A stretch of 34,450 nt of DNA, from positions 1 through 34,450 of the forward strand of contig JAFLUO010000003.1 in NCBI GenBank assembly GCA_022508705.1, given 5' to 3'. The notes under the pieces were generated by a model, which saw only the letters and a list, made by a program, of their open reading frames with translations, was not told where the DNA came from and made no database searches. Below, piece after piece: positions 22,443-30,419 of this stretch (position 1 is the stretch's first letter; every line of letters starts with the position of its first letter). This DNA is from Oscillospiraceae bacterium (lineage in GTDB: Bacteria > Bacillota > Clostridia > Oscillospirales > Acutalibacteraceae). The translations under genes and the position numbers were made by a program.

Positions 22443-23332
22443 CGGGAATAATTTGTTTAAATAAGCCCCAAAATATTTCGTCTTTTCTTGCGGTCAAAAA
22501 GGCTTCACGGCTTTTGGGTGTCAAAAAAGCAGGGCATACTGGCACCCTTGACCCAATGGCAACGGGAGTTCTCGTAATTATGCTTGGGGGCGGCACCCGT
22601 TTTATTGATTTTCTCCCCGAAAGCGACAAAAGCTACACCGCGCGCGTGCTTCTTGGCACAACAACAGACACATTAGACATTACGGGTAATGTTTTAGAAG
22701 AAAAAAGAGTAAACGTTACCGAAGACCAAATAAAATCAGTATGCGAAACATTTTTAGGCGAAAGTATGCAAATTCCGCCAATGTTCTCTGCTATTCAAAA
22801 AGACGGGGTTCGTCTGTACGATTTAGCCCGAAAGGGCATTGAAATTGAGCGCACGCCCCGAAAAATCAATATCAAAGAAATAAAAGCATACGATTTTGAC
22901 GGAAAGTCCTTTTCTCTTGACGTCACCTGCTCGGCAGGTACATACATTCGCTCATTAGCATCTGATATAGGCGAAGCTCTTGGTACGGGCGCATGCCTTA
23001 CCTCCCTTTGCAGAACAATGGCAAACGGATTTTCAATTGACTGCGCTTTAACTCTTGAAGAAATTGAAGATCATAAAAATAACGGCGATATTGAAAAATA
23101 CATTATTCCCGTAGAAAAGGCTCTTTCTTTTTATGAATCCATTGCCGTTTCCTCTGCTCAAAGCGTTCGTTTTCGCAACGGCGGAGAGCTTGATATTCGC
23201 CGAATACACAATAATTTTGAAAATACGCTTTACCGTGTTTTTTCCCCTGAGAATATATTCTTAGGTCTTGGAGAGGCGGACACGGAAAAAGGAATTTTAA
23301 AGCCGAAGAGGGTGTTTGTTTCAAGTGAATGA
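22439..23332 (+). CDS. truB: tRNA pseudouridine(55) synthase TruB
   Basis: The 297-residue protein begins MTGIICLNKPQNISSFLAVK and has the catalytic loop KKAGHTGTLDPMATGVL with Asp38 as nucleophile. The second motif around SYTARVLLGTTTDTLDITG and the CSAGTYIRSLASDIGEAL block confirm TruB. It isomerises U55 in the T-loop of tRNA. The C-terminal 60 residues form the PUA-like extension. The start overlaps nrnA as ATGA and the end overlaps ribF by 8 bp. Confidence 0.97.
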   Translation: MTGIICLNKPQNISSFLAVKKASRLLGVKKAGHTGTLDPMATGVLVIMLGGGTRFIDFLPESDKSYTARVLLGTTTDTLDITGNVLEEKRVNVTEDQIKSVCETFLGESMQIPPMFSAIQKDGVRLYDLARKGIEIERTPRKINIKEIKAYDFDGKSFSLDVTCSAGTYIRSLASDIGEALGTGACLTSLCRTMANGFSIDCALTLEEIEDHKNNGDIEKYIIPVEKALSFYESIAVSSAQSVRFRNGGELDIRRIHNNFENTLYRVFSPENIFLGLGEADTEKGILKPKRVFVSSE

Positions 23333-24203
23333 TTTAGCATTGGCTCTCGGCACATTTGACGGTGTTCACAAAGGGCATTTGAATGTGCTATTTGAAACAA
23401 AAAAGCTTGAAAATGAAGGGCTTACCCCCGCAGTTCTCGTTTTTGACCGTCATCCGCAAGAGGTTTTATCAGAAAAAAAGCATTTTTTGCTGTTGTCCCC
23501 GTCAGAAAAGGACAGAATTTTTAAAGAAAACGGCATTTTGCCCGTAAACGTATGCTTTGAAGAAATAAAAGACCTATCCCCCGAAGAATTTGTTTTATTT
23601 ACAAAAAATCTTGGGGCAAAGGCACTAATTTGCGGTGAGAATTTTCGTTTCGGTAAAAATTCCTCGGGAAATACCGAAATACTATGGAAGTTATGCGAAA
23701 AACATGGTATAATATTCCGTACCGCAAAAAGTGAATACTTTGAAGGTAGTCTTATAAGTTCTTCAAGAATCCGTGAGCTTATAAGAAACGGTGAAATCGA
23801 AAAGGCAAACGAAATGCTGGGAAGAAATTTTTCTTACGATTTTCCCGTAAGTCACGGCAAGGGCAACGGTGCTGCTTGGGGTTTCCCAACGGCTAATCAG
23901 AAAATTCCCGATGATTTTATCCGTCCGAGATTTGGCGTTTATGCTTCAAAGGCATTGATTGACGGCAAAATTTATCCTGCTGTCACCAATTTCGGAGTAA
24001 AACCTACCGTTACTAACTCGGGTGAAGCAGTAAGCGAAACCTTTGTACTAAAGTTTGACGGTGATTTATACGGAAAAGAACTTCGGGTTGAGCTTATAAA
24101 ATTCTTGCGTGACGAACAGAGATTTGAGAGCGTTGATGCTCTTATTTCACAAGTAAAACAAGACAGTAAGAAAGCGGTCGGGATTTTCGACTGTTCAAAA
24201 TAA
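23325..24203 (+). CDS. ribF: Bifunctional riboflavin kinase/FAD synthetase
   Basis: GTG 23325 is taken as start (MNDLALALGTFDGVHKGHLN), with GAAGAGGGTG upstream; a TTG at 23316 lacks support. The 292-residue enzyme has an N-terminal adenylyltransferase domain (GTFDGVHKGH with the HxGH motif, CGENFRFGKNSSGN, the ISSSRIRELI signature) and a C-terminal flavokinase domain (SHGKGNGAAWGFPTANQKIP, YPAVTNFGVKPTV). It makes FMN and FAD from riboflavin. Gene order truB-ribF is standard. It is the last gene of the operon; no strong terminator was found before the next gene. Confidence 0.96.
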   Translation: MNDLALALGTFDGVHKGHLNVLFETKKLENEGLTPAVLVFDRHPQEVLSEKKHFLLLSPSEKDRIFKENGILPVNVCFEEIKDLSPEEFVLFTKNLGAKALICGENFRFGKNSSGNTEILWKLCEKHGIIFRTAKSEYFEGSLISSSRIRELIRNGEIEKANEMLGRNFSYDFPVSHGKGNGAAWGFPTANQKIPDDFIRPRFGVYASKALIDGKIYPAVTNFGVKPTVTNSGEAVSETFVLKFDGDLYGKELRVELIKFLRDEQRFESVDALISQVKQDSKKAVGIFDCSK

Positions 24204-24241
24204 ACATAAATAAATTTTATCAACGAAAGGATTGATTTAAA

Positions 24242-25450
24242 ATGTTGGCATTAGAAAAAGCGTTTTGCAGAGTTTATCAAAAGGTCTTTTTTGTATTCCA
24301 ATGCTTCCTTGACTGGTCAGAGCCTCAGCTCCTTACAGGCCCCGGCGCTGTAAAAAAGCTCCCTGCCCTTATTAAAGAAAAGGGACTTTCAAAGGTGCTT
24401 GTTGTTACTGACAAAGGTCTTACAGGACTTGGTCTTCCTAACGGACTTTACGAGGAACTCACAAACGCAGGCATTGGTTATGTAGTTTACGACGGCGTTC
24501 AGCCCAACCCCTCAATCGACAACATTGAGGAAGCAAGAGCAATGTATGTTGACAACGGTTGTCAGGGTATTATTGCATTCGGCGGCGGTTCTCCCATGGA
24601 CTGCGCAAAGCTTGCAGGCGCAAGGGTTGTAAAACCCAATCAGCCGGTTGTTAAAATGCGCGGCGTAATGAAGATAATGAAAAAAATCCCGCCGTTCTTC
24701 GCTGTTCCTACAACGGCTGGCACAGGCTCTGAAACCACCCTTGCGGCAGTTGTTTCTAACCCCAAAACTCATGAAAAGAACGCTTGTAACGACCCCGTTC
24801 TTCGTCCGAAATATGCAGTTCTTGACCCTGAGCTTACCGTAGGGCTTCCGCCTCACATTACGTCAACCACGGGTATGGATGCTCTGACCCACGCAGTTGA
24901 GGCTTACATCGGCAAGAGCAATGTTGCCGCCACGAGAAATTATGCTGAAAAGGCAACTGCGCTTATTTTCTCAAACCTTGAAACTGCTTACAACGACGGC
25001 AAAAACATTGAAGCTCGAAACAATATGCTTTTAGCCTCTTACTATGCAGGTATGGCATTCACCCGCGCTTATGTAGGTTACGTTCACGCTGTTGCACATA
25101 ATCTTGGCGGTCAGTACGGAATCCCCCACGGTCTTGCAAATGCAGTTATTCTTCCCGTTGTTCTTGAAAAATTTGGCAGCGCAATTTATCCGCAGCTTGC
25201 AAAACTTGCCGATATAGTAGGCATTGTAGGTCAGACTGAGGAAGAAAAAGCAAAGATGTTTATTGCTGAAATTTACGCTATGAACGAGCGAATGAACATT
25301 CCGAAGGGCTTTACACAGATTAAGGAAGAGGATATTCCGATTATTGTTGAGCGTGCGCTTAAAGAGGGCAATCCCCTTTACCCCGTTCCCGTAATTTGGG
25401 ATAAAGAAGAAATGACAGAGCTTGTAAAGTCACTTATGATTGCTGAATAA
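24242..25450 (+). CDS. Iron-containing alcohol dehydrogenase
   Basis: The 402-residue protein belongs to the group III iron-dependent alcohol dehydrogenases. The NAD-binding GGGSPMDCAK lies near residue 118, followed by TTAGTGSETT and the metal-binding region TGMDALTHAVEAYIGK. HAVAHNLGGQYGIPHGLANA supplies the two conserved histidines. A hydrophobic N-terminal tail of about 20 residues (RVYQKVFFVFQCFLDW) precedes the usual start. Substrate may be a short-chain alcohol, butanol or propanediol; not readable. It is separated from ribF by 38 bp, so it may be partly read through, and ends at a strong terminator. Confidence 0.93.
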   Translation: MLALEKAFCRVYQKVFFVFQCFLDWSEPQLLTGPGAVKKLPALIKEKGLSKVLVVTDKGLTGLGLPNGLYEELTNAGIGYVVYDGVQPNPSIDNIEEARAMYVDNGCQGIIAFGGGSPMDCAKLAGARVVKPNQPVVKMRGVMKIMKKIPPFFAVPTTAGTGSETTLAAVVSNPKTHEKNACNDPVLRPKYAVLDPELTVGLPPHITSTTGMDALTHAVEAYIGKSNVAATRNYAEKATALIFSNLETAYNDGKNIEARNNMLLASYYAGMAFTRAYVGYVHAVAHNLGGQYGIPHGLANAVILPVVLEKFGSAIYPQLAKLADIVGIVGQTEEEKAKMFIAEIYAMNERMNIPKGFTQIKEEDIPIIVERALKEGNPLYPVPVIWDKEEMTELVKSLMIAE

Positions 25451-25470
25451 TTATCAATCATAACATATAA

Positions 25471-25503
25471 AAAACCGCTTACAGTGATGTAGGCGGTTTT
25501 TTT
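25471..25503 (+). terminator. Terminator of the alcohol dehydrogenase gene
   Basis: AAAACCGCTTACA and TGTAGGCGGTTTT form a 13-bp stem with one GU pair and a GTGA loop, followed by a T-run. Confidence 0.92.
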
Positions 25504-25556
25504 ATAATAAATTTTAAAGACAAAATCACACTAATCAATTATTCATAAAAAACAAT

Positions 25557-25615
25557 GGGACGATGTGGGCATCGTCCCCTACGAACTGTAGGGGTAGGTT
25601 TCCACGCCTGCCCAA
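25557..25615. repeat. Palindromic GTAGGGG-family repeat, copy 1
   Basis: GGGACGATG and CATCGTCCC form a 9-bp stem (25557-25578), followed by CTACGAACTGTAGGGGTAGG and GCCTGCCC. The same vocabulary recurs at 26871-26896 and 33022-33051. Between 25503 and 25679 nothing else is seen. Confidence 0.65.
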
Positions 25616-25679
25616 AATGCATTTAAATAACAAATTATTTTGTTTAGAAATAATTATGTAGTTTCCAATGTTGCTACAC

Positions 25680-26441
25680 TTATTTTCTGTTATACAACGT
25701 ATTTGTCGCAGTCACATTTGCGCTTACAGCAGCGCTCTCAGCAGCCGCAGCCGCCTGTGCCGCAGAAACCGCAGCACGTTGTTGTGTAGCAAGTTGAGCG
25801 TTCAATATTCTGACTTGTTTCATATTCTGTTTCTCCTGTTCAAACAGATTGACAGCCTGTCCCAATGTTAATGCACGATGATTGCGAATGGCATGAATCA
25901 TAAAATCCAATGCACTTTCAGTTAAATAATAATCCGGAAGCACAACATATCCGCTTATCAGACTGTCTGCACAAGTACCATACATAATCTCTTCTTTATT
26001 TTCATACAATTGTTTCAATTCAGCCGATGCCGCAGGGTAACGTTTCTTATATGCATAAAGTGACTTTGTAAACTTCATTAACTTAAAAATAAATATCGCC
26101 GCACCTCCTAAAGTCATAAAAGCTGGAAACATATACAGCAGATAATGATGAGTAATACGCAAGATAAAATAGAGTATAAAGCAAATGGCGGTAGCGACAC
26201 CATAAACAATTACTTGGCTTTTTGCTTCTGACTCATCTCCTACAAGATTTCCACATTCATCTTCTAACTTTTTAATCGGTGTGTAAAAATTGATGTCACA
26301 ATAATTAGCAAACTGTTTCATTTCTGACAACATCTGAATAAGTTGACTTGAATCCATTTGGTCAATTTCTTCCGGAAGCCATTTTGCAGTACCAGTGACA
26401 GTTTTTCCTCCTTGACGCTGACAAGTATATAAAGCTGGCAT
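25680..26441 (-). CDS. Two-TM membrane protein of unknown function
   Basis: I do not recognise this 253-residue protein. An N-terminal soluble part of about 75 residues contains LPEEIDQMDSSQLIQMLSEM. Two adjacent transmembrane helices follow (VIVYGVATAICFILYFILRI and YLLYMFPAFMTLGGAAIFIF), then a helical segment with TKSLYAYKKRYPAASAELKQ and an Ala-rich coiled C-terminus (AAVSAAQAAAAAESAAVSAN). It begins at ATG 26441 after AGAGGAGA and is transcribed from a consensus-like promoter that overlaps the promoter of a divergent XRE regulator. It is therefore likely to be regulated by that neighbour. Confidence 0.8.
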   Translation of the reverse strand: MPALYTCQRQGGKTVTGTAKWLPEEIDQMDSSQLIQMLSEMKQFANYCDINFYTPIKKLEDECGNLVGDESEAKSQVIVYGVATAICFILYFILRITHHYLLYMFPAFMTLGGAAIFIFKLMKFTKSLYAYKKRYPAASAELKQLYENKEEIMYGTCADSLISGYVVLPDYYLTESALDFMIHAIRNHRALTLGQAVNLFEQEKQNMKQVRILNAQLATQQRAAVSAAQAAAAAESAAVSANVTATNTLYNRK

Positions 26442-26490
26442 TTTATTTTCTCTCCTCTGCTTTTTTGAATATATTTTATATTTCTCAGTT

Positions 26491-26519
26491 AATATAACAT
26501 ATTTATTAGTTTATGTCAA
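26491..26519 (-). promoter_or_regulatory. Promoter of the two-TM membrane protein gene
   Basis: Minus strand TTGACA (26519-26514), 17-bp spacer, TATATT (26496-26491). Its -35 shares five bases with the -35 of the divergent regulator promoter. Confidence 0.75.
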
Positions 26520-26541
26520 TATTTTTTTAATTTGGTAAAAT
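26513..26541 (+). promoter_or_regulatory. Promoter of the XRE regulator gene
   Basis: ATGTCA (26513-26518), 17-bp spacer, TAAAAT (26536-26541), with a short leader to the ATG at 26561. Confidence 0.5.
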
Positions 26542-26560
26542 AATAGCATGGGGTGAGCGT

Positions 26561-26797
26561 ATGAAGCTTGAATATGAATCTAAATATTTGCAGATAGGCT
26601 TAAAAATATCGTATTACAGAAAACTCAGAGGTCTTACACAGGAACAGCTTGCCGAAAAGGTTGACCGAACTCCTGCTTTTATCGGACAAGTTGAAGCGCC
26701 TAATATCTGCAAAGCTATATCACTCGACACCCTGTTTGATATTTCAAATGCACTGGACGTACCGGCATATAAATTTCTTTTATTTGAAGATGAGTAA
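26561..26797 (+). CDS. Small XRE-family helix-turn-helix regulator
   Basis: The 78-residue protein is essentially one lambda-repressor-type HTH: LKISYYRKLRGLTQEQLAEK (helices 1-2), VDRTPAFIGQVEAPNICKAI (helix 3 and loop) and SLDTLFDISNALDVPAYKFL. There is no effector domain. It starts at ATG 26561 after GGGGTGAG. Its promoter overlaps that of the divergent membrane protein gene, so autoregulation and control of that gene are the natural reading. Confidence 0.9.
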   Translation: MKLEYESKYLQIGLKISYYRKLRGLTQEQLAEKVDRTPAFIGQVEAPNICKAISLDTLFDISNALDVPAYKFLLFEDE

Positions 26798-26818
26798 ACC
26801 ATAGAACAAAAAGTGAAA

Positions 26819-26850
26819 ACCACCGATTGAATTTAATCGGTGGTTTTTTC
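26819..26850. terminator. Terminator after the XRE regulator gene, bidirectional
   Basis: ACCACCGATT and AATCGGTGGT form a 10-bp stem with a 6-nt loop, with TTTTTTC on the plus strand. The minus strand (TTTTCACTTTTT) would also serve the beta-propeller gene. Confidence 0.9.
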
Positions 26851-26870
26851 TACATTTATGAACACAAAAC

Positions 26871-26896
26871 GGGAGGGCGTGGAAACCCTCCCCTAC
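26871..26896. repeat. Palindromic GTAGGGG-family repeat, copy 2
   Basis: GGGAGGG (26871-26877) and CCCTCCC (26886-26892), then CTAC. It shares CGTGGAAACC with copy 1 (in inverted orientation) and lies just after the beta-propeller stop, where it may add to termination. Confidence 0.55.
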
Positions 26897-26911
26897 AAAT
26901 TCAATATTAAA

Positions 26912-28993
26912 CTATGAAAGCGTAATTATTTCTGCCTGTTCGTTTGTTTCCATATTAAATGAGGTAAGTCTTGCTTTCCAGGTAATATCCTCGCTTTTAT
27001 AAGCATCAATAAATTCCGATGAGAACGCATAAAAGTAGTTTCCTATATACGTTCCGCCTATAATGTCGGTTGCCAAATTTCCTAATCCATACCGTGCAAT
27101 TTCCGAAACAGTACCGTCAGTCACTTTATAGCGTATATACATCTGATTTCTGCTGGAATTTATACTGAACGGAACTGCAAATTCACCTTCCCCAAGCGAA
27201 ACAAAGGCTTTATATGCGTAAGACAGATTGCTTATAACGTAATCCGTATTATTCCCTACCAATACTTTGGAAAGCTCTTTCGGATTTTTAGGGTCTGCCA
27301 CTGAGAAAAGAGATACCTTCATATTTCCGTTTGCGTTTTTTTCATCTCCATCATAACCTACGCCTATGAGCATTCCGTTGCCTATGGGGTGCAGGTAGCT
27401 TGAAAATCCCGGAAGTTTTACTTCACCTTCGATTTTCGGATTCTTCGGATCTGAAAGGTTTATTACAAACAACGGGTCTGTTTGACGGAAGGTTACAACG
27501 TAAGCGTAAGCTCCGATATATCTTGCAGAGCGGATTTGTTCACCGTCTGCAAAGCTGTCAAGAAGCCCAACCTGTTTCATATCCCCGTCAAAAATGTAGA
27601 GCTTATTTGTTTCCCATGAATAAGATACAGATGCGTCCTGCCCGTTGTCGATAACCTTTGTCTGTCTGCAAGTGGTTGCAATTCTGAAAAATCCGTTGTG
27701 TTCGCTCATTGAAAGATTATCGTTAAGCATGCCGTCAGCCCGTGCTGATGCCTTATACTGCACGCCGTTTTCGGTAAATTCAAATTTGCAAATATTTAAA
27801 TAATAATCAAATATTTCACTGTCGTATTTCTGTTCAACAAGAAACAGGCTGTTTTCGGTTGCATATACGTTTGTCGGGTCACCGAAAATTGCTGAGGAGT
27901 CGGTCCTTTCGGCAGAGGCAATATCAATTGTGCTTATAACCGCGAAGGTAGGCGTATTCGTATCTTTTATAAGCGTTATTCTGTCTGCAGGAACTCGTTC
28001 GCAGGTACCGTTTTCCGTTATTTCGGGAATGGCTTTTTTCTTATAATCTTTTGTGGAAATGTCTACATAATAACTTGAAACAACGTAAAGCTTGCCCTTA
28101 TTTAACCTGCTTGAAATGTAGTCCCCCGACTGAGAAAAACTTGAAATTAAGCTGACGTTTTGAGGATTTGAAACGTCGTAAATATTAACCTTCGTTTCGG
28201 AATACATCCAACTCGAAGGAAAACCGCAGGCGTAAATCTCTTGAAAAGCGTGGTCGGAAGCATTAAGCTTTTCAGACCTTGAATACTTGTACTCTGCAAA
28301 AATTACAGTGAGCTTATTTTCGGTAAGATAAATTTCCTGAATATACACATCGCCCTCAAGCTTTATTTCGGAACATTTACTCATCTTCCCGTTATCGGCA
28401 TTTACAATATACACGGTGTTATTGTTTCTGTCCGCCAAGTAAATATTCTTGCCGTCGGTCTTGATAATATCGCCCTCATCTACATTTTCTTCCTGCGTGT
28501 TTGTTGTGCCGAAGTTTCTGTCGCTTTCGGTAGTTTCAGAGCTAATGGAGTTTAGACCATCACCGGGCGCTGCCGGAGCCATGTCTGCTGCCATCTCATT
28601 CTTCACCGAAAAAGCATAATCAAAAAAATTACCGAGAAAATTTTCTGCAGAGCCTGAAGTGCCATTAGAATAATTCTGCTCTTTTTTCATTTCCTTTAAC
28701 TTGTCGTAAATTTCATTATAGCTGTTGTCTGTTGAAACACCCACAAGGCTGTTGTCAAAAGGAACTTTTTTCGATTTTTGAATACTGCCGTAAACGCTAA
28801 CGCCGCCCAGCACTATCGCCAAAGCGGCGGCAACCGCGGCAAATTTATATACCGTTTGTTTTCTGTGCCTTTTTTGAGGTTTTGTTTCCTCAATTTCAGC
28901 GTCAAGCATTTTAACAATATTCTCTTTTGAAAGAGAGGGCGGCGTTTGGGCTTTAATATTATCATTGATATACTTTTCTATATCTTTTTTCAT
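26912..28993 (-). CDS. Membrane-anchored beta-propeller protein, putative anti-sigma partner
   Basis: The 693-residue protein has a cytoplasmic N-terminus of about 48 residues (KDIEKYINDNIKAQTPPSLS), a transmembrane helix at 50-69 (FAAVAAALAIVLGGVSVYGS) and a large extracytoplasmic C-terminal beta-propeller domain of the PF09826 type. The family hallmark NVDEGDIIKTDGKNIYLA is present, and repeated blades follow (YVVSSYYVDIST, FFRIATTCRQ, FVINLSDPKNPKIEGEVKLP). Its ATG shares one base with the stop of an ECF sigma gene, an arrangement typical of sigma/anti-sigma pairs. The inference is that the cytoplasmic tail binds the sigma factor and the propeller senses an extracellular or envelope signal. 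Ligand unknown. Confidence 0.85.
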   Translation of the reverse strand: MKKDIEKYINDNIKAQTPPSLSKENIVKMLDAEIEETKPQKRHRKQTVYKFAAVAAALAIVLGGVSVYGSIQKSKKVPFDNSLVGVSTDNSYNEIYDKLKEMKKEQNYSNGTSGSAENFLGNFFDYAFSVKNEMAADMAPAAPGDGLNSISSETTESDRNFGTTNTQEENVDEGDIIKTDGKNIYLADRNNNTVYIVNADNGKMSKCSEIKLEGDVYIQEIYLTENKLTVIFAEYKYSRSEKLNASDHAFQEIYACGFPSSWMYSETKVNIYDVSNPQNVSLISSFSQSGDYISSRLNKGKLYVVSSYYVDISTKDYKKKAIPEITENGTCERVPADRITLIKDTNTPTFAVISTIDIASAERTDSSAIFGDPTNVYATENSLFLVEQKYDSEIFDYYLNICKFEFTENGVQYKASARADGMLNDNLSMSEHNGFFRIATTCRQTKVIDNGQDASVSYSWETNKLYIFDGDMKQVGLLDSFADGEQIRSARYIGAYAYVVTFRQTDPLFVINLSDPKNPKIEGEVKLPGFSSYLHPIGNGMLIGVGYDGDEKNANGNMKVSLFSVADPKNPKELSKVLVGNNTDYVISNLSYAYKAFVSLGEGEFAVPFSINSSRNQMYIRYKVTDGTVSEIARYGLGNLATDIIGGTYIGNYFYAFSSEFIDAYKSEDITWKARLTSFNMETNEQAEIITLS

Positions 28994-29484
28994 TACTCTA
29001 ACTCCTTTCGCATTTTGGAAAGTGCTCTTCTTTTTTTGGTGCGTACGGTGACAGGAGACAAACCGAGAATTTTTGCAATTTCCGCTGACTTAAATCCAAC
29101 CACTGCTGACAAAAGTACGATTTCGCGTGATACTCCGTCCAGCAAATCAAGGGCATTCTTTACGTCGGCAGAAATGAAATCCTGCGTTTCGTATGTAAGA
29201 TTTTCAGGAATTTCCTCCGTTTTTTCACGGAAAGTTTTTTTGCAGGAATTTGAAAGTGCTGTGAATAAATATGATTTGAATTTAGTTGGATCATACAAAC
29301 TATGTATGCTTTTAAAGACGGACAAAGCCGCCTCCTGAACGGCATCTTCGGCATCGCTTGAATTTTTGCAAATGCTTAAAGCAAAACGGTACATATCGTT
29401 TGCATAATACTCGTAAAGCTTGCCGAAAGCCTCTTTGTCGCCGCCTTTTGAATAGACAACGCATTTTAAAATATCATCGGTCAT
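28993..29484 (-). CDS. ECF sigma-70 family RNA polymerase sigma factor
   Basis: ATG 29484 (MTDDILKCVVYSKGGDKEAF) is preferred, with AGAGGTGG upstream; a GTG at 29493 is also in frame. The 163-residue protein has region 2 (FALSICKNSSDAEDAVQEAA, then LSVFKSIHSLYDP) and region 4 (EIVLLSAVVGFKSAEIAKIL, GLSPVTVRTKKRRALSKMRK), with no sigma 1 or 3, as in ECF sigmas. It is coupled to the beta-propeller membrane protein gene. A TGAAAC element upstream at 29539-29544 could be part of an autoregulated promoter. Confidence 0.93.
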   Translation of the reverse strand: MTDDILKCVVYSKGGDKEAFGKLYEYYANDMYRFALSICKNSSDAEDAVQEAALSVFKSIHSLYDPTKFKSYLFTALSNSCKKTFREKTEEIPENLTYETQDFISADVKNALDLLDGVSREIVLLSAVVGFKSAEIAKILGLSPVTVRTKKRRALSKMRKELE

Positions 29485-29508
29485 ACTCTCCACCTCTTTT
29501 GCACTTTC

Positions 29509-29536
29509 ATTATATTAGAGTAAGAAAAAACCTTAA
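29509..29536 (-). promoter_or_regulatory. Candidate promoter of the ECF sigma operon
   Basis: Minus strand TATAAT (29514-29509) preceded by TTAAGG at 16 bp (29536-29531), a weak housekeeping -35. Slightly upstream is TGAAAC (29544-29539), an ECF-like -35, without a clear CGT-type -10. Confidence 0.4.
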
Positions 29537-29572
29537 CTGTTTCAACAAATATAAAAAATTTTTAGAAAATTA

Positions 29573-29602
29573 CAAAAAACCTCTCACGGTTACGCAAGAG
29601 GT
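29573..29602 (-). terminator. Terminator of the zinc-ribbon membrane protein gene
   Basis: On the minus strand ACCTCTTGCG and CGTGAGAGGT form a 10-bp stem with two GU pairs and a TAAC loop, followed by TTTTTTG. Confidence 0.82.
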
Positions 29603-29625
29603 TAATTTTTTATTTTATGTATTTA

Positions 29626-30162
29626 TCAATAATAATAGCCAAGTTCTCCGATAATTGAGCCCGCAAATATAAACAGAATAATATAAAGCACAATGACAAT
29701 TGCCAAAAGTATAAGCTGTGCTTTGGCAAAATTTCTAAGGCTTTTGCTCTTGTCACTGCCGAACGCCGTAACAAGAAGCATAATAAAACCTATAACCGGC
29801 ACTGCAAAAAGGATTGAATAGCCTATGTATTGCCAAATAGTAACTGGTTTGTATTCCTCAGGCAGCATGTTTTCGTTAATCGGTGCATATCCGTACGGCT
29901 GTGAGTAAGCAGGCTGAGAGCCAACCGGCTGTACATAAGGTGGCTGCATCTGTGAATACACCGGACCCTGCTGTGAGTATGTGGACTGCGGTTGTGAATA
30001 GCTTTGCTGCTGCGGCTGTGGCGCATTCATTTCTGCACTTGTCTGATTTACTTGATTTTCCTGCGTTTCCTGAGCGTTGTCATTTGGCAATACTGCTCCG
30101 CAGCCTGTGCAAAAAACGGCTGCATCGTCATTTGCGACACTGCATTTATCGCATATTTTCAT
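29626..30162 (-). CDS. Zinc-ribbon membrane protein with Gln/Pro/Tyr-rich linker
   Basis: ATG 30162 with AGGGTG 7 nt upstream gives 178 residues. An N-terminal zinc ribbon has Cys4, Cys7, Cys18 and Cys21 (CDKC...CTGC). A 75-residue linker rich in Gln, Pro, Ser and Tyr carries short YSQP-type repeats. Two transmembrane helices follow (YIGYSILFAVPVIGFIMLLV and LILLAIVIVLYIILFIFAGS). The plan is common in Gram-positive proteins of unknown role, perhaps membrane scaffolds or secretion-linked factors. It is monocistronic behind a good sigma-A promoter. Confidence 0.8.
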   Translation of the reverse strand: MKICDKCSVANDDAAVFCTGCGAVLPNDNAQETQENQVNQTSAEMNAPQPQQQSYSQPQSTYSQQGPVYSQMQPPYVQPVGSQPAYSQPYGYAPINENMLPEEYKPVTIWQYIGYSILFAVPVIGFIMLLVTAFGSDKSKSLRNFAKAQLILLAIVIVLYIILFIFAGSIIGELGYYY

Positions 30163-30223
30163 TTTTATCACCCTTCATCAAAAATTTAAAGCATTCGAAG
30201 TATTTTAGCTTTAGCTTTATTTT

Positions 30224-30252
30224 ATTATATCTTTTTGAGTGATAAAAATCAA
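30224..30252 (-). promoter_or_regulatory. Promoter of the zinc-ribbon membrane protein gene
   Basis: Minus strand TTGATT (30252-30247), 17-bp spacer, TATAAT (30229-30224). The MITE-like element begins 7 bp upstream of the -35. Confidence 0.7.
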
Positions 30253-30258
30253 GAGTTT

Positions 30259-30419
30259 AGTAAGTAATAATTAAATTGGCAAGAGAGATTTGAGATAGAT
30301 TTTTTGTCGTAAAAAGGCGCAAAAGCGAAGTAATACTTTATGTATTGCAAGATTTTGCAACGCATTTACAGCGGAAAAGATTCGCAAAGCTCCGCAGTCA
30401 CATTTAATTATTGCTTACT
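30259..30419. mobile_element. MITE-like long imperfect palindrome
   Basis: The 161-bp element has terminal inverted repeats AGTAAGTAATAATTAAAT (30259-30276) and ATTTAATTATTGCTTACT (30402-30419), matching at 17 of 18 positions. The interior is also self-complementary: GAGATTTGAGA and GAGCTTTGCGA arms, then GCAAAA/TTTTGC, then a GTAATAC/GTATTGC hairpin tip. There is no coding potential. The right end touches the stop codon of the 122-aa gene. No clear target duplication is visible. Confidence 0.65.
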
